Source of the DNA: Cocleimonas sp.
Lineage (GTDB): Bacteria; Pseudomonadota; Gammaproteobacteria; Thiotrichales; Thiotrichaceae
Reading direction: 5' to 3'
Assembly (NCBI GenBank): GCA_023145485.1
Contig: JAGLDT010000089.1
Coordinates: 1-9,378, forward strand
DNA length: 9,378 nt
Part shown: piece after piece, positions 6,481 to 9,378 of the stretch
Layout of the letters: every line of letters begins with the position of its first letter
Numbering within the stretch: the first letter of the stretch is position 1
Position numbers and translations under genes: made by a program
Notes under the pieces: generated by a model
The model's database searches: none
What the model saw: the letters and a program-made list of their open reading frames with translations, nothing else
What the model was told of the DNA's origin: nothing

Positions 6481-6782
6481 CAAAATCAGAAATAATTGAC
6501 GTTCTTTCTAGAAAACAAAGTCATTTAAGCAGTAGAGATGTCGAGTTGTCAGTGAAAATATTATTGGAACAGATGAGTGATACACTTGCTGACGGTAAGC
6601 GCATTGAAATTCGTGGCTTTGGTAGTTTCTCATTACACTATCGTGCAGCACGACGTGGTCGTAATCCTAAGACGGGTGAAAAGGTGGATTTATCACCTAA
6701 GCATGTTCCGCATTTTAAACCTGGAAAAGAACTTCGTGATCGTGTTGATGATTCTAAGCTTGAATGCTCAATACAAAATTAA
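6477..6782 (+). CDS. ihfB: Integration host factor subunit beta
   Basis: This is the DNA-bending nucleoid protein subunit that pairs with IHF alpha and acts in transcription, replication and recombination. The 101-residue product belongs to the HU/IHF family and matches IhfB closely: MTKSEIIDVLSRKQSHLS at the start, then RIEIRGFGSFSLHYR (42-56) and the DNA-intercalating arm RGRNPKTGEKV (60-70) with its proline at residue 64, then VPHFKPGKELRDRV (77-90). It is about seven residues longer than E. coli IhfB because of a C-terminal tail (DDSKLECSIQN). The start has AGGAG six bases upstream and overlaps the stop of a possible leader peptide. It follows rpsA, as in other gammaproteobacteria, but the intervening terminator implies its own promoter or readthrough. 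I could not identify a promoter. Confidence 0.97.
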   Translation: MTKSEIIDVLSRKQSHLSSRDVELSVKILLEQMSDTLADGKRIEIRGFGSFSLHYRAARRGRNPKTGEKVDLSPKHVPHFKPGKELRDRVDDSKLECSIQN

Positions 6783-6944
6783 TATTTTTATTGCCAATAT
6801 AGATTGGCTACTATAAAGGCATACAGAAGTATAGAAATAGCATAATTATTCTAATAAGCTAGAATTTTTTCTATAACGAAAGGGTATTTTGTGTATAGTA
6901 GCGAAGAAATATCCTAAAAATAGAAAATTTAATACGTTTGAAGA
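6783..6944. other. AT-rich ihfB-lapB intergenic gap, no lapA
   Basis: This 162-bp gap is too short for lapA (about 100 codons), which sits between ihfB and lapB in E. coli, and holds no recognisable coding remnant. A small hairpin GCCAAT-ATAG-ATTGGC (6793-6808) lies just after ihfB but has no T run after it. TATAGT at 6894-6899 is a possible -10 for lapB without a convincing -35. No good Shine-Dalgarno precedes the lapB ATG. Confidence 0.5.
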
Positions 6945-8099
6945 ATGATAGAAATTTTATACTTGCTACTCCCACTAGCTTTCTACTCTGGCTGGAAAGC
7001 AGCCAAAAAAAATAATATAAAGCAATGCATTAAATCTAATAAGCTTGCTGATGATTATGTAAAAGGTGTTAACTACCTATTAAGTGAAAAACCTGATAAA
7101 GCCCTCGAAGTTTTTATAAACCATCCCGATGTTGATGAGTATACTGCAGAGACCTATTTGCTCCTTGGTAATATGTTTCGTAATCGAGGAGAGGTTGATC
7201 GTGCTTTACGTTTACATCAGAATCTAATCGCTCGTTCGAGTCTTAATAAAGATCAAAAAGAATTAGTTATGTTCTCCCTCGGTGAAGATTATCTAGCCGC
7301 TGGTATGCTTGATCGCGCAGAGCGTGTTTTCCAGGAGTTGCTTCTTTTAGATCCTAATGATGTGAATGCCTGTGCTCCCTTGCGACGAATCTATGAGCAA
7401 ACTCATGAGTGGGAAAAGGCTATAAATGCGACTTACTGTCTAGAAGAAAAAAAAATCCCCCTTTCTTATAAGAAACTCATTGCCCATTATTATTGTGAAA
7501 TGGCAGATTTAGAAATGACAAAGGGAAAGTTGCATCGAGTTGAAGAATATATTGCTAAAGCTTATAAAAGTTATAAAAATTCCGCACGAGTGATGGTATT
7601 GCAAGCAGATTTGCTGAAGCGGAAAAAAAATTATCAAAAGGCTTTTATAATGTATTTAAAAGCGCTTAAACATGATTCTCGTTTACTAGCTCATTTATTT
7701 GATAAGATAGTAAAGGTAGCAACAAGGACAGGACAGAGCAAAAAATTAGAACAGCTTTTATTTGAACTATATAGTAAGGATAGCAATGTTTTAGCTTATT
7801 TATTAGAGATGCTTTCATCAAGCACCTCTAGCACTAATCCTGCCACAATTGATTTTTTATTGGATGATTTGAAAAATAAAAAATTAGATATTGCTTCAAT
7901 TAGCCAGTCGATTAATATTCTTCAACAAGAGGAGAGTACCTGCAAAGAACGTGACAGACTCCTTTTAATTAAACAAGCTCTTGAACATTATTTGCAAGGT
8001 AAAGCAGGCTTCCAATGTCAGAACTGTGGCTATCAAATGCATGATTATTTGTGGCGCTGTCCTGCTTGTTATCAGTGGGACAGAGTGTCACATGCCTAA
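6945..8099 (+). CDS. lapB: Lipopolysaccharide assembly protein B (TPR + rubredoxin-type metal-binding domain)
   Basis: LapB (YciM) is an inner-membrane-anchored cytoplasmic protein that, in E. coli, promotes FtsH-dependent degradation of LpxC and so limits lipopolysaccharide synthesis. The 384-residue product (E. coli 389) has an N-terminal membrane anchor (about 2-18, IEILYLLLPLAFYSGWK) with basic residues after it. TPR-like helical pairs follow from about residue 35 to 250, for example AETYLLLGNMFRNRGEVDRA (68-87) and LGEDYLAAGMLDRAERVFQEL (112-132). It ends in a rubredoxin-like domain with C358-x2-C361 and C372-x2-C375, all four cysteines intact. The start at 6945 is chosen because it gives exactly the expected anchor; no good ribosome-binding site precedes it. 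The usual upstream partner lapA is absent. pyrF follows within about 14 bp. Confidence 0.95.
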   Translation: MIEILYLLLPLAFYSGWKAAKKNNIKQCIKSNKLADDYVKGVNYLLSEKPDKALEVFINHPDVDEYTAETYLLLGNMFRNRGEVDRALRLHQNLIARSSLNKDQKELVMFSLGEDYLAAGMLDRAERVFQELLLLDPNDVNACAPLRRIYEQTHEWEKAINATYCLEEKKIPLSYKKLIAHYYCEMADLEMTKGKLHRVEEYIAKAYKSYKNSARVMVLQADLLKRKKNYQKAFIMYLKALKHDSRLLAHLFDKIVKVATRTGQSKKLEQLLFELYSKDSNVLAYLLEMLSSSTSSTNPATIDFLLDDLKNKKLDIASISQSINILQQEESTCKERDRLLLIKQALEHYLQGKAGFQCQNCGYQMHDYLWRCPACYQWDRVSHA

Positions 8100-8113
8100 A
8101 GAAAGGAATTATG

Positions 8114-8815
8114 ATGTCGAGTAAATTAATTATTGCATTAGATTTTTCATCAGCTGATATAGCAATGCAGTTTGTCGATCAATTGTCTCCATCTGATTGT
8201 AAGCTAAAAGTTGGTTTCGAGCTTTTTGTCAGTGCAGGACCTGAAATGGTTCGAAAATTGACAAATAAAGGTTTTGATATTTTTCTTGATTTGAAATTTC
8301 ATGATATTCCGAATACCGTTGCTTCTGTGTGTAAAGCTGCTGCAAAACTTGATGTTTGGATGATGAATGTACACGCATCAGGAGGTATCGAGATGATGCA
8401 TAAGGCATCGGAGGCTTTAGGTAATTTTGAAAGCCCTCCTAAACTGATTGCTGTTTCAGTATTGACTTCAATGACAGACAAGCAACTGCAACAAACAGGT
8501 GTAAATGCTTTAGCTAAAGATCAAGTGGCTCATCTGGCGACTCTGGCTAAAGAAGCAGGTTTAGATGGAATGGTTTGCTCTGCTAGAGAAGCAAATTTAT
8601 TACGTCAACTAATGGGAGAAGACTTTCTTCTAGTTACTCCAGGGATTCGTCCAACAGGATCAGATAGAGGCGATCAGTCTCGAATAATGACTCCCGCTGA
8701 TGCGATTCGGGCAGGAGTAGACTATATTGTTGTTGGAAGACCGATTACACAAGCAAGCAAGCCATTAGAGGTCATTGCAATGATTAATGCTGAGTTATCA
8801 AATGTGGACTCTTAA
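8114..8815 (+). CDS. pyrF: Orotidine 5'-phosphate decarboxylase
   Basis: Cytosolic enzyme that decarboxylates OMP to UMP, the last step of de novo UMP synthesis. The 233 residues fit the short bacterial family. Visible motifs are IIALDF (6-11, D10), KVGFELF (32-38, K32), the catalytic DLKFHDIPNTV (59-69, with D59, K61 and D64), MNVHASGG (84-91), VTPGIRP (174-180, phosphate-binding) and DYIVVGRPIT (203-212, R209). Adjacent ATGs at 8111 and 8114 are both possible. AAGGA (8103-8107) is three bases from the first and six from the second, so I prefer 8114; starting at 8111 adds one Met. A longer frame from 8051 overlaps lapB and lacks homology before the second ATG pair. It directly follows lapB, as in E. 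coli, and its stop overlaps that of the convergent rapZ. Confidence 0.96.
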   Translation: MSSKLIIALDFSSADIAMQFVDQLSPSDCKLKVGFELFVSAGPEMVRKLTNKGFDIFLDLKFHDIPNTVASVCKAAAKLDVWMMNVHASGGIEMMHKASEALGNFESPPKLIAVSVLTSMTDKQLQQTGVNALAKDQVAHLATLAKEAGLDGMVCSAREANLLRQLMGEDFLLVTPGIRPTGSDRGDQSRIMTPADAIRAGVDYIVVGRPITQASKPLEVIAMINAELSNVDS

Positions 8816-8822
8816 AGTTCAC
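8804..8822 (+). other. Small hairpin over the overlapping pyrF/rapZ stop codons
   Basis: GTGGACT (8804-8810) pairs with AGTTCAC (8816-8822), seven pairs including one G-U on the + strand RNA. The 5-nt loop (8811-8815) contains both stop codons. On the - strand RNA the G-U becomes an A-C mismatch. No T run follows, so a terminator role is only possible, not shown. Confidence 0.3.
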
Positions 8823-9378
8823 GATGGCTAGTTATAATGGCGCTATTTTTTTGTTCTTGAAAATAAAGAGCTAATTGTTCAACTAAATAAACAGAGCGAT
8901 GATGTCCGCCAGTACAACCAATTGAAACCGTAAGATAAGCGCGTTGATTTTCTATGAAATAAGGAATCCATTTTTGCAGTAAATCAACCAGATCTTGTTT
9001 CATTTCTTGAACCAACTCTTGATTATCTAACCAGTCGCTTACCGCCTTTTCCAGACCAGTATGCCCTCGTAAAGAAGGTTCCCAGTAAGGGTTCGGTAGA
9101 CAACGTACATCAAACAAAAAGTCTGAGTCTCTTGGTGTCCCATATTTAAAGCCAAAGGATTGAAATACAAGCGATAATTGAAAATCTGTCATAATACAAA
9201 TACGTTTTTTAATTAGCATTGCAAGTTCATAAATATCCGTATAACTGGTATCAACTTGGAGGTCAGATATTTCCCGTATTGAAGTTAATAACTCCTCTTC
9301 CTCTAAAATGCATTGGCGTAGTGTTTGGTTGGGATTAGACAGCGGATGACGACGACGTGTTTCATCGTAACGTTTTAG
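8812..9378 (-). CDS. rapZ: RNase adapter protein RapZ, C-terminal part (runs off window)
   Basis: RapZ delivers the sRNA GlmZ to RNase E and senses glucosamine-6-phosphate, thereby controlling GlmS and amino-sugar supply for the envelope. The frame stays open to the right edge, giving the last 188 residues of a protein normally near 284. The N-terminal Walker-type nucleotide-binding half lies outside. Visible landmarks, numbered from the window edge, are LKRYDETRRRHPLS (1-14), SFGFKYGTP (74-82), DVRCLPNPYW (90-99) and the phosphosugar/RNA-binding motif GCTGGHHRS (154-162), then YLVEQLALYF. E. coli has Lys at the first His of GGHHRS. The protein ends at SHREL, a few residues short of the E. 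coli tail. A Met codon at 9217-9219 is internal, not the start. The gene is convergent with pyrF and overlaps its stop by 4 bp. Confidence 0.93.
   Translation of the reverse strand, partial: LKRYDETRRRHPLSNPNQTLRQCILEEEELLTSIREISDLQVDTSYTDIYELAMLIKKRICIMTDFQLSLVFQSFGFKYGTPRDSDFLFDVRCLPNPYWEPSLRGHTGLEKAVSDWLDNQELVQEMKQDLVDLLQKWIPYFIENQRAYLTVSIGCTGGHHRSVYLVEQLALYFQEQKNSAIITSHREL

Noticed and set aside
6793..6808. Hairpin GCCAAT-ATAG-ATTGGC as an ihfB terminator
   Set aside because: The stem is only 6 bp and no T run follows, so intrinsic termination is not convincing.
6577..6816. Out-of-frame 79-codon frame overlapping ihfB
   Set aside because: Mostly inside ihfB, no recognisable family, and no supporting start signal.
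8051..8113. Upstream start for pyrF at 8051
   Set aside because: It would overlap lapB by 49 bases and add residues without homology; AAGGA at 8103-8107 points to the ATG at 8111/8114.
9217..9219. Met codon as the start of a 135-residue protein on the - strand
   Set aside because: The frame continues open to the window edge and encodes further RapZ sequence (LKRYDETRRRHPLS at the edge), so this Met is internal and the gene is cut by the window.
1..9378. CRISPR arrays, insertion sequences, tRNA/rRNA genes, att sites
   Set aside because: Read through on both strands; no regularly spaced repeats, transposase-like frames, cloverleaf sequences or rRNA segments were seen.

Overview
The window looks like a piece of a low-GC (roughly 40% by eye) gammaproteobacterial chromosome. 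The core is the conserved order cmk - rpsA - ihfB - lapB - pyrF, whose products align closely with the E. coli proteins as I remember them. I cannot name the genus. A methylotrophic or sulfur-oxidising lineage is possible, but nothing in the sequence proves it. I see no insertion sequence, prophage, CRISPR array, tRNA or rRNA.

Left part (1-2572): a four-gene type IV pilus minor-pilin operon on the + strand, pilV-pilW-pilX-pilE. All four start with prepilin leaders (G|F/L/S plus a hydrophobic helix). The large tip adhesin gene pilY1, usual between pilX and pilE, is absent here. Convergent to it, with only 8 bp between stop codons, is a HupE/UreJ-family membrane protein (2581-3747, - strand) with a signal peptide, a periplasmic domain and a histidine-rich membrane half.

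Middle (3813-6782): cmk (CMP kinase), rpsA (ribosomal protein S1, six S1 domains) and ihfB (IHF beta). The 135-bp cmk-rpsA gap can fold into several competing hairpins and has no normally spaced Shine-Dalgarno sequence, as expected of an S1 autoregulatory leader. A strong intrinsic terminator follows rpsA. Between it and ihfB lies a very T-rich stretch, then a 10-codon reading frame (MHVNLRRRRA) with an excellent ribosome-binding site. Its TGA overlaps the ihfB ATG, and its four consecutive arginine codons contain the ihfB Shine-Dalgarno. This unannotated leader is the most interesting observation in the window.

Right part (6945-9378): lapB (LPS assembly regulator) without its usual partner lapA, then pyrF (OMP decarboxylase). 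Convergent to pyrF, with a 4-bp overlap of the stops, is the C-terminal half of rapZ on the - strand, which runs off the right edge. rapZ is therefore not, at its 3' side, in its familiar rpoN/ptsN/npr setting.

Functionally the window combines nucleotide metabolism (Cmk, PyrF), translation (S1), nucleoid architecture (IHF) and control of envelope synthesis: LapB tunes LpxC, and RapZ tunes GlmS. Type IV pilus assembly is a separate block.
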